The translations under genes and the position numbers were made by a program. Positions 1-8,657 of a stretch of DNA of 53,793 nt are shown in pieces. Each line of letters opens with the position of its first letter. The first letter of the stretch is position 1. The notes under the pieces are model-generated. The model was not told the origin of the DNA and did not search any database. It saw only the letters and a program-made list of their open reading frames with translations. The stretch lies in the NCBI GenBank assembly GCA_022360655.1, contig JAKSCK010000243.1:1-53793 (forward strand), given 5' to 3'. This DNA comes from Spirochaetales bacterium. Lineage in GTDB: Bacteria > Spirochaetota > Spirochaetia > DSM-2461.

Positions 1-261
1 CATTGCCTCATCCATGCAGCATTTATTGCTCCAGAGGTATACCCCGAGCGATGTTTTCCTCACCATCATTCAGACCAGTCTGCTCTGGCCCAGGCGCAGA
101 ATCTCTTCACGCAGGATCCCCCTGCTTTTCTCCATTGGTGGCACAGTTTCTTTCGCCCCAGCCGATGCTGTTATTGTGGCTCGTTATTCTTCCAATACTG
201 CCAAAAATTGAGGGCTGGACGTTTGTGGTCTTGGCGGAATCCACCCCCTGATCCCGTTTAG
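1..261 (+). CDS. 3' end of an unidentified gene
   Basis: Frame 1 is open from the first base of the window and ends at TAG 259-261, giving at least 86 residues of a C-terminus. The peptide is rich in Trp, His and Cys (a CCYCG cluster, FLHWWHSFF). It sits convergent to the PBP1A gene, with a hairpin between the two stops, which fits a real gene end. Two other frames are also open for 65 to 82 codons here, so the frame choice is not certain. I do not recognise the family. Confidence 0.4.
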   Translation, partial: HCLIHAAFIAPEVYPERCFPHHHSDQSALAQAQNLFTQDPPAFLHWWHSFFRPSRCCYCGSLFFQYCQKLRAGRLWSWRNPPPDPV

Positions 262-281
262 AAGAATGAAATGTTCTTAGC

Positions 282-331
282 CCTGGGGCACCCTTGCTAT
301 GCACAAGGGATTCGGCAAAGTTTGCCCCAGG
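282..331. terminator. Nested inverted repeat between convergent genes
   Basis: A perfect 9-bp outer stem (CCTGGGGCA 282-290 with TGCCCCAGG 323-331) encloses a 6-bp inner stem (CCCTTG 291-296 with CAAGGG 304-309). It lies between the stop of the partial gene and the stop of the minus-strand PBP1A gene, where a bidirectional terminator is expected. There is no strong T-run on either side. Confidence 0.55.
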
Positions 332-357
332 TTAACGTCTGTTCTCAATAGAATCCG

Positions 358-2937
358 CTAGTCCAAGATCCCTGAAGGAGCGGCCGGTTGAACAGGTTTC
401 CGCGTCGGAGTGGGTGTTGATGGAATCAGTCCAAAAGGATCATTGGTCACGTCATTGCCAAGATATTTCTCATCCAATCCCAATTCTGCAAAGAGTTCAG
501 AGGTGTATGAAGCATTGTCAGCTGCCTGAAAGGCCGGGGAACTGAGCGTAGAATCCACTGCTATGCGAATGGCCTGCTCTTCATTCCGTTGTTTCTCAAA
601 GGATGCCAGTGTTCCTATGGAACGAGGTTGGGTGCCAGCAATGAAAACCTCTTCTCGGATTTGATTTTCTGGGGTGTCTGCCTCAGGAAGCATTCCGGTA
701 TGTCGGTCGATGTCCACTCGAACAATTCCCGTTTCCGGTTCAGGGAATGGAATTCGAGCAAGGTTTGCATGAATATTTTTCATGTATTGTGCCCAATAAG
801 GGCCAGTAGACGTGGCACCGGTTTGTCCCTTACCCAAGGAGTTGCCACGTTGATCAAAGCCAATCCACATGACTGTCGTGACATAAGGGGAATAGCCCAC
901 AGTCCATGCATCCGTCCAGTTTTGGGTTGTACCGGTTTTTCCTGCCATGGGCATGCCATCAAATCCATCAACCCGAACTCGAGCATAACGGAGCGTCCCG
1001 TATTGAACGGTGGACTGAAGCATGTCTGTCATCACATAGGCCGCCTGTGGTGAAAGCACCTGCATATCCCGTTTTTCCTGGGAGGCACGGAGTTCTCGCT
1101 CTGGGTTCACAATCACATTGCCATCCCGGTCTTCAATGTATCGAATGGCAAAAGGCTCGACAGCTCGTCCTCGGTTAGCCAGAGTGGCATAGGCTCGGGC
1201 AAGGCGGATGGGGGGGACACTGATGATACCAAGAGCCAGGGGATACACTCGTTCAAAGGTTTTGGCCACATCCTGGGGATCAGTGATGCCCAAAAGGCTT
1301 GCAGAACGTTCAATGGCAGCATCAAATCCAATAGTTTCAAGCACCACCAGGGCGGGAATATTTAAAGAACGGGCCAGGGCATTACGGAGCAATACGTAAC
1401 CATTCCAACGGCCATTGTAGTTTGTGGGTGTGTAGGGAGTGCCATCCGGGCTGATGAACTCCCGAGGCCCATCCAAGATTCTACTGGAAGGGGTGAACAT
1501 TCCTGAACTGATTCCAGCAGAATAGTACAGAGGTTTGAAAGCGGAACCGGGCATCACATTGGCATTCATGGCTCGGTTAAACTGGTTATTGCGGTTGAAT
1601 TCACTTCCCCCCACCATGGCCAGAATGTAGCCTGTTTCATTGTCCAAAGTGATGAGGGCTGTCTCTACATTGTTCTTTTTGACGGTGGACTTGGCTTCGT
1701 TATAGGAAATATTTGCCAGGGATTTGAGGGGTTGGAGACCAAAAGCCAAGGACATCATGTCCATCACAGGATTGAGATCATTTTGCATGTAGGCTTTGGC
1801 CCGACGCGTTTGAAGAGCATCAGCAACACGAATCCCAGGGATATCAAAAGCCAGAGAGAGCATATCAACCGTATCAATGAGGTTTTCTAAGGCATAGTTA
1901 TCTTTTTCACTTCGCTCATTCCGGTATTTGGCATTCCATACCGGAAGGCCTGCCTGGATTTGGTCATTGGCTGCTTTCTGGTATTCCAGATTCAGAGTTG
2001 TGTGAATGGTGAATCCATCCCGGTAGATGTCCTGCTGCCCAAAGAGGTATTGCTCCACTTCAGAGCGAATGTACTCACTAAAATAGGGGGCTTTATCATT
2101 AGCCAACCGGTCAAAATACGGGGAGTCGGTGGGGGAACGGGACCAATCATAATTGTTCCAATATTCATCAAACGAGGAATCCGCTTCATTCATGGTGATG
2201 TACCCTGCATCAACCATCTGATTGAGAATCTCCCGTTGGCGGGCTCGGGCAACATCAGGTTTGATGATGGGAGAATAAAGGCCACTACCAGCCAGCTGAA
2301 TGGCGAGCATCACAGATTCTGCGGCGGAGTTTTCTGTTGCGCTATGCCCCATGAAAAATTGGCTTGCTGCTTCAACGCCATAGGTGTTGTGTCCAAAATA
2401 CACAGAATTAAGATACTGCTCCAATATTTCTTGTTTCGTGAAGCGTCGTTCTAATTGATAGGCCCACCAAATTTCCCGCAGTTTTCGGCTCACGGAGATG
2501 TCCGATCGGTCCGCATGGCGACGGCCTGCAAGCTGCATGGTGAGGGTGCTAGCTCCTTGGAGCGATCCTTGCTTGGTGATGGCATAGATTGCCGAACGGA
2601 ATGTTGCACGGAGCAAGCCCACAATGGAAATACCTGTATGCTCAAAGAATGGAGCATCCTCCCGGGTGAGCAGAGCTTGAATCTGAACTTCAGGGAGAGA
2701 GGTTATGGGTATCAAATCTCGCTTTTCATCAGAAAAAAATTCTGTGATGAGATCACCATTGATATCCAATACCCGTGAAGGGATGGCAGGACGGTTGGCA
2801 ATCAACTCATCCATATTTTGCGTATTTCTATTAACGGCAAGGCTCCAACCCAGGGCAGCGCCAAGGGCGGCAGCCGTGATGATTAAGGAGCCCGCGAAGA
2901 GCAGGACAATGGTCCGGCGTTTCCCGGTGAGCAGCAT
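358..2937 (-). CDS. mrcA: Penicillin-binding protein 1A, bifunctional transglycosylase/transpeptidase
   Basis: This class A PBP polymerises lipid II glycan strands and crosslinks their peptides on the outer face of the inner membrane. A single N-terminal membrane anchor (about residues 9-33) is followed by a GT51 domain with the catalytic motif EDAPFFEH (Glu93) and a QGASTLTMQ motif. The transpeptidase domain shows all three classical motifs: SAFK (nucleophile Ser465), SLN (524-526) and KTGT (667-670). Total length is 859 residues, normal for the family. The frame is open 26 codons further upstream, but that extension is proline/threonine-rich and includes a hairpin, so I place the start at the MLLTGKRR methionine just before the anchor. 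It lies downstream of other envelope genes on the same strand. Confidence 0.93.
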   Translation of the reverse strand: MLLTGKRRTIVLLFAGSLIITAAALGAALGWSLAVNRNTQNMDELIANRPAIPSRVLDINGDLITEFFSDEKRDLIPITSLPEVQIQALLTREDAPFFEHTGISIVGLLRATFRSAIYAITKQGSLQGASTLTMQLAGRRHADRSDISVSRKLREIWWAYQLERRFTKQEILEQYLNSVYFGHNTYGVEAASQFFMGHSATENSAAESVMLAIQLAGSGLYSPIIKPDVARARQREILNQMVDAGYITMNEADSSFDEYWNNYDWSRSPTDSPYFDRLANDKAPYFSEYIRSEVEQYLFGQQDIYRDGFTIHTTLNLEYQKAANDQIQAGLPVWNAKYRNERSEKDNYALENLIDTVDMLSLAFDIPGIRVADALQTRRAKAYMQNDLNPVMDMMSLAFGLQPLKSLANISYNEAKSTVKKNNVETALITLDNETGYILAMVGGSEFNRNNQFNRAMNANVMPGSAFKPLYYSAGISSGMFTPSSRILDGPREFISPDGTPYTPTNYNGRWNGYVLLRNALARSLNIPALVVLETIGFDAAIERSASLLGITDPQDVAKTFERVYPLALGIISVPPIRLARAYATLANRGRAVEPFAIRYIEDRDGNVIVNPERELRASQEKRDMQVLSPQAAYVMTDMLQSTVQYGTLRYARVRVDGFDGMPMAGKTGTTQNWTDAWTVGYSPYVTTVMWIGFDQRGNSLGKGQTGATSTGPYWAQYMKNIHANLARIPFPEPETGIVRVDIDRHTGMLPEADTPENQIREEVFIAGTQPRSIGTLASFEKQRNEEQAIRIAVDSTLSSPAFQAADNASYTSELFAELGLDEKYLGNDVTNDPFGLIPSTPTPTRKPVQPAAPSGILD

Positions 2938-2990
2938 GGTCACTACGGTACGACCGGAGGGGGGGCTTGTCAAGAAGTGGAGGATAAGAA

Positions 2991-3013
2991 GACCGGTCCC
3001 GAGGGGACCGGTC
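2991..3013 (-). terminator. GC-rich hairpin upstream of mrcA
   Basis: A 10-bp perfect stem (GACCGGTCCC 2991-3000, GGGACCGGTC 3004-3013) with a 3-nt loop lies between the exported-protein gene at 3117-4130 and mrcA. Read on the minus strand it is followed by a pyrimidine-rich stretch (TTCTTATCCTCC). It probably ends or attenuates transcription from the upstream gene. Confidence 0.6.
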
Positions 3014-3116
3014 ACCCTCGAAAGGGGCCAGTGAACAGCACAGTGAACTGGGAGGGGTACTGTCCTGTTCTCCTGACATTCCCATTATCGCACCAGAGTA
3101 GGGAAAACTTGAGTTT

Positions 3117-4130
3117 CTAGCCGTCCCCAGCACCGTAGGGGGATCCTGGGCCTTCTGTGTTGTCTGTGACCGCAATGTCCATGATGAGACGAATACTGAT
3201 TTTCCCTCCAGGGAGAACATCAATGCTTCGTTCCACAGCAGTATCACCAATCAAATAGGACAGCACATGATTTCCAGGACTCACCTGAATGGTTGCCATG
3301 CCATTCTGATTTTCAATTTCTTCTCCATCCAAGAGAAGAATGCTACCAGGTGGAATTTCGAATTGAAGTTCCGGAAGTCGGTAGTCAAGAGTCACGGATA
3401 CTGTTTTTTGCTCACCGGGTTCCACGGCTACGGTCATGTCTTGGGTTGGGGCTAGGTTGCTTTCCACCCGAATCCGGTGAAGCCCTGCAGGAAGTGGGAG
3501 AGGCGAGTTTAAGTCCACTTTCTTTCCATTCACTTCCAATTGAATGCGCTCGTCTGGGTCGTTGGAAGGGTTTGTGAGGTTTACAGAGAGAGTGCCTTCT
3601 TGGCGCCATATCGTGGATGCCTTGAGATTCAACTCAAAATCAAAGACCGAATCTGGAATCCCCTTTGATACCGGTAACACCGTTGCCATCAGTGGAAGAT
3701 CCTCTGTGGAAACAGGAAGAGGAATCACATCGGTTAAGGCGTCTTTAGCCAGAGAACTTCCGCCTGCTAATGGGACTTTAATGTAGAAGGATTCACGCGA
3801 TGGTAGAAGGCGCATAAAAGACCGTGTAGCCTGATAGGAAAGATTTTCCTGGCTGGGAGGTGGTGTGACATTGCGGTATATGAGAAGAGCAAAACTGTTT
3901 GGATACTGTCGAAGTCCATCTGGAATTGTGAATTCAAGTTCCCAACCATCTTGGAAATCCTTGATGCCTTCTGTGGAAATAACCACAAGTTCCTCTGGGT
4001 GAAAACGTACAGAATCCCCATCAGGAATGACTGTGCCGGCAATTTTTCCACGAAGGTTCTCCGCCATTAACGGCAGACAGGTGAGGGGCAACAGGACGAG
4101 CAGGGCGGTGAAGCGACGAATCCGTCTCAT
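3117..4130 (-). CDS. Exported protein with a C-terminal PEGA-like domain
   Basis: The 337-residue product starts with a clear signal peptide (MRRIRRFTALLVLLPLTC..., cleavage likely after LMA). The body is predicted beta-rich, and its last third contains PEGA-like segments: IPPGSILLLDGEEI and VSPGNHVLSYLIGDT. PEGA domains are short beta-sandwich modules of surface or wall-associated proteins. I chose the ATG at 4130 because it has GAGGAAAA upstream and starts the signal peptide; the frame is open further upstream inside the peptidase gene. It lies 22 nt downstream of the M23 peptidase gene and upstream of mrcA, so a role in the cell envelope is likely (inference). No precise function is recognised. 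Confidence 0.75.
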   Translation of the reverse strand: MRRIRRFTALLVLLPLTCLPLMAENLRGKIAGTVIPDGDSVRFHPEELVVISTEGIKDFQDGWELEFTIPDGLRQYPNSFALLIYRNVTPPPSQENLSYQATRSFMRLLPSRESFYIKVPLAGGSSLAKDALTDVIPLPVSTEDLPLMATVLPVSKGIPDSVFDFELNLKASTIWRQEGTLSVNLTNPSNDPDERIQLEVNGKKVDLNSPLPLPAGLHRIRVESNLAPTQDMTVAVEPGEQKTVSVTLDYRLPELQFEIPPGSILLLDGEEIENQNGMATIQVSPGNHVLSYLIGDTAVERSIDVLPGGKISIRLIMDIAVTDNTEGPGSPYGAGDG

Positions 4131-4152
4131 GGTGTTTTCCTCATAACTTCCC

Positions 4153-5031
4153 TTATTCATTGAAGAGGGAGGCCAGTCGGGATGGGTCCACAGGGACTCC
4201 ATCCTTCCGAATTTCAAAATGAAGGTGAGGCCCAGTGGAAATTCCTGTATTTCCAGAATGGGCAATACGCTCTCCGGTCATCACCCATTGATTGGGTTTG
4301 ACAAGCACCTCATCGAGGTGAGCGTAGACCGTTTGAAAGCCTCCCTCATGGTCGAGTATAACGAAGCGTCCATAGATTTCCAATGAGCCAATCTGGGAAA
4401 CGCGTCCTTCCCTGGCTGCTAGCACTTCGGTTCCAATCGCTGCTCTCAGGTCCACCCCAGGATGAAAACTCATTCGGCCAGTAAAGGGATGGGGGCGATA
4501 TCCAAATGCTGATGTGAGATGAATACGATTCAGTGGACGAGTAAAAAGTCGTCCAAGAAAACTCTTGCGTTCCCCTGGCGGCAGTCGAAGCCCAGGGTAG
4601 AAGAGCAACGATCGTCCATCTGGTGTGATGAGTGTTCGAGGTTCTGTTTCATGTCGTCCCACAAGAGATAATTCCCATTCTTTTTGGGCCTCTTGAGGGA
4701 TGAATAATCCAGGAATATTGGGAATAAGAACACTTTGTCCATGAGGAAAGAGAAGGGGAGACGACCACCCATTGAGGGTGGCTAAGGTGGCATAAGGAAG
4801 ATTGAACGCTGCGGCGACGGAGAATAAATCTTCCTCATCTTTTGGTGTGTAGAAAAAAAGAGTCAGGGGAAGTTCTTCATCTCCGGCATACCAGGCTTCA
4901 ATATCTTGCTGGTGTTGCCGGTAAAGAGGGTCTTGGGCTACGGAAGCCCGCATGATTTGGGGATATTGTGCGCCAAGTGTGGAACGCGAGAGAAGTACAA
5001 TATAAAGGAATGCGCAACTAATTTTTCTCAT
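4153..5031 (-). CDS. LysM-containing M23 family zinc metallopeptidase
   Basis: This is a secreted or envelope-bound peptidase of 292 residues, expected to cut peptidoglycan crosslinks or to regulate such cutting. After an N-terminal signal sequence (residues 1-20) there is a LysM-like stretch at about 59-108 (TPKDEEDLFSVAAAFNLPY, then TLNGWSS and LIPN). The C-terminal peptidase domain carries the zinc-ligand motifs HPGVD (His190, Asp194) and HLH (His269, His271), plus YAHLD (His238), so it appears catalytically intact. The ATG at 5031 overlaps the end of the PHP gene by 14 nt, suggesting translational coupling. It is part of the minus-strand envelope block with the PEGA-like protein and PBP1A. 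Confidence 0.9.
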   Translation of the reverse strand: MRKISCAFLYIVLLSRSTLGAQYPQIMRASVAQDPLYRQHQQDIEAWYAGDEELPLTLFFYTPKDEEDLFSVAAAFNLPYATLATLNGWSSPLLFPHGQSVLIPNIPGLFIPQEAQKEWELSLVGRHETEPRTLITPDGRSLLFYPGLRLPPGERKSFLGRLFTRPLNRIHLTSAFGYRPHPFTGRMSFHPGVDLRAAIGTEVLAAREGRVSQIGSLEIYGRFVILDHEGGFQTVYAHLDEVLVKPNQWVMTGERIAHSGNTGISTGPHLHFEIRKDGVPVDPSRLASLFNE

Positions 5032-5854
5032 CAAAGGGTTCAAGTAGCTCCAAATCTCCAGGTTTTCCAGCCGCACCTCGTCCAAGTCGTCGGTCTGGGC
5101 GTCCAGGGCCATGAAAGTCCGATCCTCCCGTGATGAACATGCCGTTGGCCTCAGCCAGAACTTCGAGTCGGGCAGCCTCTCTTTTTGATGCCCCAGAATG
5201 ACGGGCTTCCACACCGTCTAAGCCCAGTTTACTCCATTCGGCAAGTCGTTCTCCCATTTTTCCCCAGGAAATCCAGAGGGAAAGAGGATGGGCAAGAACG
5301 GCCTTACCCTGAGCTGAATGGATGGCATGAATGGCTTCCTCTAAAGTGGGACGCTCTCTAGGAACATAGTAGGGGCAACGAGGGCCAAGCCATTGAGAAA
5401 AAACTTCAGGGACGTTCTTTGCCTTCCCTGCATTGATGAGCCAACGAGCCATGTGCATTCGGCCAACCACATCGCCACCTGCTAACTCTTCCAGGCTCTT
5501 CTGGCTGATGGTGAGGCCATCTGCCTGCATGCGTTCAATCATGGTGGTGTTGCGTCTTTGGCGACGCTGTCGAATCTCAACAAGGAATTTTTCTAATTCC
5601 TCTGTTTCATCAAGATGAAGTCCTAAACCAAGAAGATGAAATTCTCCGGGGCGAAATTCTACTTCAATTTCCACTCCAGGAATGAAGCGAATTCCATGTT
5701 TCTGTGCTTGGATCGTGGCCTCGGTTAGGCCGGCTATTGTGTCATGATCTGTGAGGGCGAGAGCTGTGATTCCTGCATCAGCAGCTAAATCCACCAGTTG
5801 TGTTGGAGAAAAATCGCCATCACTTGCATGGGAATGGGTGTGGAGGTCTACCAT
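5018..5854 (-). CDS. PHP-domain metal-dependent phosphoesterase (RNase AM/YciV-like)
   Basis: The 278-residue protein opens with the PHP signature MVDLHTHSHASDG, whose His5, His7 and Asp12 are typical metal ligands, followed by LALTDHDTIAG at about 34-44. Later PHP ligands are visible in FIPGVEIEVEF and ITGGSDFHGPG. Members of this subgroup hydrolyse 3',5'-nucleoside bisphosphates or degrade RNA 5' to 3'; the exact substrate here is inferred only. It is the first gene of the minus-strand block and is divergent from the cyclic-nucleotide-binding pair. The ATG lies about 90 nt from the divergent TTG start. Confidence 0.88.
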   Translation of the reverse strand: MVDLHTHSHASDGDFSPTQLVDLAADAGITALALTDHDTIAGLTEATIQAQKHGIRFIPGVEIEVEFRPGEFHLLGLGLHLDETEELEKFLVEIRQRRQRRNTTMIERMQADGLTISQKSLEELAGGDVVGRMHMARWLINAGKAKNVPEVFSQWLGPRCPYYVPRERPTLEEAIHAIHSAQGKAVLAHPLSLWISWGKMGERLAEWSKLGLDGVEARHSGASKREAARLEVLAEANGMFITGGSDFHGPGRPDRRLGRGAAGKPGDLELLEPFDEKN

Positions 5855-5885
5855 ATAAGATAGGATATACGGGAATGGGGAATTG

Positions 5886-5915
5886 TTGACAGGCCCACGG
5901 GGGGATGCGTATTCT
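5886..5915 (+). promoter_or_regulatory. Sigma70-type promoter for the cyclic-nucleotide-binding pair
   Basis: TTGACA (5886-5891) and TATTCT (5910-5915) are separated by 18 nt, about 30 nt upstream of the TTG start at 5946. The -35 box is a perfect consensus match. Confidence 0.65.
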
Positions 5916-5945
5916 TTTCCCTAACGGGTTTAACGGGAGCTTCTT

Positions 5946-6914
5946 TTGCCTAAACCGGTCTTTTATCGAGCAAACGCCATCATCTACTTCCAAGGCGACA
6001 AAGCCGAAGGAATCCCCATCCTCAAGGAAGGGAAGGTTGAGCTGTCCTATGAGGATTTGCAGACTGGTGGCGAAATACGGGAACCAATACAAACAGGTGA
6101 GTTCTTTGGTGTGAAAGCCGCCTTGGGACGAAACCCTCATGATGAAACAGCAACCGCTGTGACGGACTGTACGGTTGTGCATTTCAGTGTTCCTGAATTT
6201 GAGGAATTGGTCGCAGGAAATCCTCGGGTTTTGATGAAAATGCTTCAAGTGTTTTCCACTCAGCTTCGGCGAATCCATCATCAGGTTCAGGGTTTGCTCT
6301 CTGCTGACCGAGTTGGAACAAATCAAGAAGCAGGTTTGTTTGCCGTTGGAGAATATTACCTGAAGGAACACCAGTACCCTCAAGCGGCCCATGTTTTTAA
6401 AAGTTATTTGAGTCATTGGCCCTCTGGAATCTATGCGCCTCAAGCCACTTTGAAGCTTGGAGAAGCGGAAGCGGGAAGGAGTTCCATTAATGATGAAACT
6501 CCACCACCACCTGAAGCTCCAGCAGAGTATGGAAGCATGGGTTTTGCGGAAATTGAGCGGCAATTTGGTATGGAGAACTACAAGGATGCCATGAAGGGCT
6601 TCCTTTCCTTGGTGAATGAAAATCGGGATCCTGAGCATGCGGCATTCTCAGAATTCCGTATTGGTTGTTGTCTCCATCATCTCCAACATCATCAAGAGGC
6701 AGCAAAGCAGCTGGCCATGGTGATTCGAAAGCATCCAAAGCATTCTCATCTTGCAGAGGCGGTGTATTACATGGGGCTGTGTCATGAGGCCATGGGGGAT
6801 GAAGAAAAAGCACAGGGATTCTTACGAAAAGCCGGTCAGATGGCAGAAGAAGGCGGAACCCTCTATCGACAAGTGATGGGGAAACTCCGTGAGCTTGAGG
6901 GAGGTGGAGAATGA
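5946..6914 (+). CDS. Cyclic-nucleotide-binding domain protein with TPR-like repeats
   Basis: The 322-residue protein has an N-terminal cNMP-binding fold (about 1-120: IIYFQGDKAEGIPILKEGKV, then TGEFFGVKAALGRNP). It continues into helical TPR-like repeats (about 135-320: QYPQAAHVFKSYLSHWPSG, then KHSHLAEAVYYMGLCHEAMG). There is no DNA-binding domain, so it is more likely a nucleotide-responsive scaffold than a regulator. The start is a TTG with GGGAG 7 nt upstream. The conserved Arg of the phosphate-binding cassette is not obvious (ALGRNPHDETAT), so ligand binding is uncertain. It overlaps the following Crp-like gene by 4 nt, so the two probably act together. Confidence 0.82.
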   Translation: MPKPVFYRANAIIYFQGDKAEGIPILKEGKVELSYEDLQTGGEIREPIQTGEFFGVKAALGRNPHDETATAVTDCTVVHFSVPEFEELVAGNPRVLMKMLQVFSTQLRRIHHQVQGLLSADRVGTNQEAGLFAVGEYYLKEHQYPQAAHVFKSYLSHWPSGIYAPQATLKLGEAEAGRSSINDETPPPPEAPAEYGSMGFAEIERQFGMENYKDAMKGFLSLVNENRDPEHAAFSEFRIGCCLHHLQHHQEAAKQLAMVIRKHPKHSHLAEAVYYMGLCHEAMGDEEKAQGFLRKAGQMAEEGGTLYRQVMGKLRELEGGGE

Positions 6915-7582
6915 GTCTTGATCTCTCTCTTTTTGAGCGCTTTGCCAAAACCTATTCCGCGGGTCAAATGATCATCTGTGAGTATGAACCAGGGGATACG
7001 TTTTACCTGATCCAATCAGGACAGGTGAAAATAGTTAAGATTTTTGGCCATATTGAAAAAACCATTGATATATTGAAACCTGGTGAGTTTTTTGGCGAAA
7101 TGGCCTTGTTGGAAAATGCGCCCCGGAGTGCCTCCATCATTGCTTTGGAAGATTGCAAGCTTTTGGAATTTAACCGCAGCAACTTTGAGGTTCTGATGAC
7201 TGGAAATCCTCAGATGGCTCTCAAGTTGCTTTCTCTTTTTGCAAAACGCATACATGACCAAAAACGGCGTTTAGCCATTCTCACTCTGTCTGATGATTAT
7301 GCCCGGGTGGCCGACGTGTTTGTGATGCTTTCAGAACAATCGGAAATGGAAGATCCGGATGTGGACACTGGAAAGCGAATTTTCAATCATTCTGTAGCTG
7401 ATATTGCCCATTGGGCGGGGATGAGTCCGGATCGGTGTCGGGAAATTCTCAACCATTTCCAAGAACAACGTCGGGTGAGTGTGTTTCAGGAACGCATTGA
7501 GGTTACCAATATTCATGATTTAGCCCGATTTGTTTCCTCCCGCCGGAAGGTTCAGGAAAGTCAAGATCCAACCGTTTCTTGA
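6911..7582 (+). CDS. Crp/Fnr family transcription regulator
   Basis: The 223-residue protein has a cNMP-binding domain with a good phosphate-binding cassette (PGEFFGEMALLENAPRSAS, about residues 57-75). A long dimerisation helix follows (about 105-140), then a Crp-type winged helix (about 150-210: HSVADIAHWAGMSPDRCREI as the HTH). The cassette retains the Glu and Arg that contact cAMP in CRP and protein kinase A. The ATG overlaps the previous stop as ATGA, making a two-gene unit. Its targets cannot be read from the window. Confidence 0.88.
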   Translation: MSLDLSLFERFAKTYSAGQMIICEYEPGDTFYLIQSGQVKIVKIFGHIEKTIDILKPGEFFGEMALLENAPRSASIIALEDCKLLEFNRSNFEVLMTGNPQMALKLLSLFAKRIHDQKRRLAILTLSDDYARVADVFVMLSEQSEMEDPDVDTGKRIFNHSVADIAHWAGMSPDRCREILNHFQEQRRVSVFQERIEVTNIHDLARFVSSRRKVQESQDPTVS

Positions 7583-7623
7583 GCCAACCAACCAACTGTC
7601 ATTGAGAAAAACCGGTTCGATGC

Positions 7624-7644
7624 CCCCGGCGCGGAGCGACGGGG
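7624..7644. terminator. GC hairpin between convergent genes
   Basis: CCCCG-G-CGC and GCG-A-CGGGG pair with one internal mismatch around a GGA loop, followed on the plus strand by TCGATTTAG. It sits between the Crp-like gene and the convergent PilZ gene and belongs to the shared hairpin family of this window. Confidence 0.65.
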
Positions 7645-7659
7645 TCGATTTAGAATTTC

Positions 7660-8040
7660 TTAGGACTGGGGCGTTGGTGCATCTTTGAGAAAGGCCAATT
7701 CCCTGGTGATGGATTCTTCTCCATTCAGGTTCAATTCAAGGAGCCGACGGAGATGAATCATTCCTTCTGCATCAATGGAATCAAATCGAAATCCACAGGT
7801 GTTTTGGGCTTGATGAACCATGGTGGCTTGAGTGCTGATGCGAATTCCAGAATGGGGGAGGGCTATGTGCAATGTCCATTGCTCTCCAATCTGAGGATGG
7901 AGTCCGTCAGTTGGAACCACCAGGGCTCCTTTTAGAGAGACATTGAGGATGCGGGCTGCGGATTCAGATCCGTTCTGTTCAAGAGAGCCCTTTACGTTGA
8001 AGTCGGTGCGTTCGAAGCGTCTGTTCCCCTGAGTGTCCAT
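7660..8040 (-). CDS. PilZ domain protein
   Basis: The 126-residue protein is a stand-alone PilZ domain, a c-di-GMP receptor family. The two binding motifs are visible: NRRFERTDF near the N-terminus (RxxxR type) and NVSLKGAL (the [D/N]xSxxG motif) about 25 residues later. A longer reading frame extends upstream, but it would run antisense through the tRNA gene and its promoter, so the start is placed at the MDTQGNRR methionine. No strong ribosome-binding site is seen there. The gene is divergent from the tRNA-Thr promoter and convergent with the Crp-like gene. Confidence 0.82.
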   Translation of the reverse strand: MDTQGNRRFERTDFNVKGSLEQNGSESAARILNVSLKGALVVPTDGLHPQIGEQWTLHIALPHSGIRISTQATMVHQAQNTCGFRFDSIDAEGMIHLRRLLELNLNGEESITRELAFLKDAPTPQS

Positions 8041-8081
8041 TGCATCAATACTTGTGCTTCCGGCGCTTTCCGTCAAGGCGC

Positions 8082-8109
8082 TTGACCAGAGTGATTTACC
8101 GGATATAAT
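8082..8109 (+). promoter_or_regulatory. Sigma70 promoter of tRNA-Thr
   Basis: TTGACC (8082-8087) and a perfect TATAAT (8104-8109) are spaced 16 nt, with the tRNA 5' end at 8121 only 11 nt past the -10 box. The expected leader is therefore a few nucleotides. Confidence 0.8.
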
Positions 8110-8120
8110 GGTGCCGGTTC

Positions 8121-8193
8121 GCCAAAGTAGCTCAGCTGGTAGAGCAACGCACTCGTAATGCGTAGGTCTGGGGTTCAAATCCCCACTTTGGCT
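8121..8193 (+). tRNA. tRNA-Thr (anticodon CGU)
   Basis: A full cloverleaf is readable. The acceptor stem GCCAAAG pairs with CTTTGGC, the D-arm is GCTC...GAGC, the anticodon stem is ACGCA/TGCGT around the loop CTCGTAA, and the T-arm is TGGGG TTCAAAT CCCCA. The anticodon CGU reads ACG (threonine). Length is 73 nt with discriminator U; the CCA end is not encoded. It is transcribed alone from the promoter just upstream. Confidence 0.95.
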
Positions 8194-8216
8194 AAATGTA
8201 AATCCTTTATTTGGCT

Positions 8217-8657
8217 TTATTCGTCCCGCCGAACAGACGATGAGAACTTTGCCGACATGGTGGCATAGATCATTTCAAAATCACCTTCAAGAGCTCCCAA
8301 AGGAACGCCTGTTCGAAGTGCACGGCGAGCCAAATCTTCTGATATATCCAGGTTTGTGAGATAAATTTCATACCATTGGGCAATTTTTTCCGATGTTCCT
8401 TCGAGTTGAAGGGTAATGTAAAGATTGATGATGCGTCGGTGGGCATCCGATTGTCGATTGATTTCATCCACGACCGCTTCAAGACGACCCTCATCCTCTG
8501 GATACATGCGCATGGCTCGGCGTCGAAGACCAGCAAAGAGAACAGGATTTTCCACTGTGAGGCTGGTGGCATAGATGTTGTAACGGGGATGAGGAGTTTC
8601 CCCATAGCTCATAAAGGGGAGAAAGAAAAACAATACGAAGCCTATCTTGCATCGCAT
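8217..8657 (-). CDS. Small exported protein of unknown function
   Basis: The 146-residue product begins with a signal peptide (MRCKIGFVLFFFLPFMSYGE). The mature part is charged and probably alpha-helical (LRRRAMRMYPEDEGRLEAVVDEINRQ is split by short turns), without cysteines after the leader. I recognise no family. No good ribosome-binding site precedes the ATG. It is divergent from the DUF1905 gene and its stop lies just beyond the tRNA. Confidence 0.6.
   Translation of the reverse strand: MRCKIGFVLFFFLPFMSYGETPHPRYNIYATSLTVENPVLFAGLRRRAMRMYPEDEGRLEAVVDEINRQSDAHRRIINLYITLQLEGTSEKIAQWYEIYLTNLDISEDLARRALRTGVPLGALEGDFEMIYATMSAKFSSSVRRDE

Noticed and set aside
5820..6638. 272-residue minus-strand frame overlapping the PHP start and the cyclic-nucleotide gene
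   Set aside because: It spans the divergent promoter and a good cNMP-binding gene; nothing supports it.
8041..8178. Upstream extension of the PilZ gene
   Set aside because: It would run antisense through the tRNA-Thr and its promoter. The PilZ motif RxxxR starts soon after the chosen methionine.
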